Origin: an uncultured Christensenella sp.
GTDB taxonomy: Bacteria > Bacillota > Clostridia > Christensenellales > Borkfalkiaceae
DNA: 6,380 bases
Direction: 5' to 3'
Assembly (NCBI GenBank): GCA_905212395.1
Contig: CAJMEI010000071.1
Location: 1 to 6,380, forward strand
Shown here piece by piece: positions 6,214 to 6,380 of this stretch (its first letter is position 1; every line of letters begins with the position of its first letter). The notes below the pieces were generated by a model. The model made no database searches and was not told the DNA's origin. It saw only the letters and a program-made list of their open reading frames with translations. The translations under genes were made by a program, and so were the position numbers.

Positions 6214-6380
6214 ATGAAAAAAAAGAATATTGTAAAAAATAAAGAGGATTTTACTAGAATAATAAATAAGAAAACTGGTTATGTAAATAAATATTTTATT
6301 ATTAATGAAGAAGTAAATAATGATTTAATGCCAAAGTTTGGAATTACTTTTATTAAAAATATGTGTAATGCCGTTAATAG
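6214..6380 (+). CDS. rnpA: RNase P protein component, 5' part (cut by window end)
   Basis: RnpA binds the catalytic RNA of RNase P and helps it remove 5' leaders from pre-tRNAs. The visible 55 residues align with the N-terminal half of the family: IVKNKEDFTRIINKKT (6-21), like the usual LKKNEDF start; then the YFIINEE strand; then FGITFIKNMCNAVNR, where NAVNR corresponds to the first part of the conserved NAVxRNRxKR RNA-binding motif. The rest lies outside the window. AGAGG (6203-6207) is a ribosome binding site seven bases before the ATG. Position directly after rpmH confirms the call. Codon use is extremely AT-rich, like rpmH and unlike the genes left of 5690. Confidence 0.93.
   Translation, partial: MKKKNIVKNKEDFTRIINKKTGYVNKYFIINEEVNNDLMPKFGITFIKNMCNAVN

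Noticed and set aside
1..6380. CRISPR array, tRNA, insertion sequence, toxin-antitoxin or defence genes
   Set aside because: I found no spaced direct repeats, cloverleaf-like sequence, transposase motif or small toxin-like pair in the window.

Overview
The window carries two kinds of DNA that meet at about position 5,690-5,712. The first part (1 to about 5,690) reads as one tightly packed, rightward gene block from an AT-rich Bacillota-type bacterium: lon, engB (ysxC), a short feoA-like gene, a divergent feoB, and an RluA-family pseudouridine synthase gene. The lon-engB pairing, with 12 bases between the genes, matches the order known from Bacillus subtilis and many Clostridia. This DNA is AT-rich but uses many CG-containing codons (gcg, acg, ggc, cgt).

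The last 680 bases or so are even more AT-rich and nearly free of CpG: I count 3 CpG in 5701-6380 against 38 in 5041-5700. They hold the C-terminal end of an ABC transporter ATPase, a consensus-perfect sigma-A type promoter, rpmH (ribosomal protein L34), a small terminator-like hairpin, and the first 55 codons of rnpA (RNase P protein), which runs off the window. The rpmH-rnpA pair normally sits beside the chromosome origin and suggests a low-GC Bacilli-like or Mollicutes-like source.

The two parts are joined inside one open frame (4999-5961). Its first 234 or so codons are an RluA enzyme lacking its C-terminal end. Its last 85 or so codons are an ABC ATPase beginning at the signature motif, with no Walker A. 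The junction lies in a short A/T run. The simplest explanation is a chimeric join, most likely a metagenome assembly error between two genomes; a real recombination is possible but less likely. The 320-residue product should not be treated as a genuine fusion without read-level support.

Functionally, the first block combines protein quality control (Lon), ribosome assembly (EngB), probable ferrous iron uptake (FeoA/FeoB) and RNA modification (RluA). Its most unusual gene is feoB: the G-domain lacks a recognisable N-x-x-D motif and the membrane gate region is very rich in cysteine. Two perfect inverted repeats lie over or just before start codons (feoA and rluA) and could be regulatory. I saw no CRISPR array, tRNA, rRNA, insertion sequence or defence system, and found no convincing new multi-gene system.
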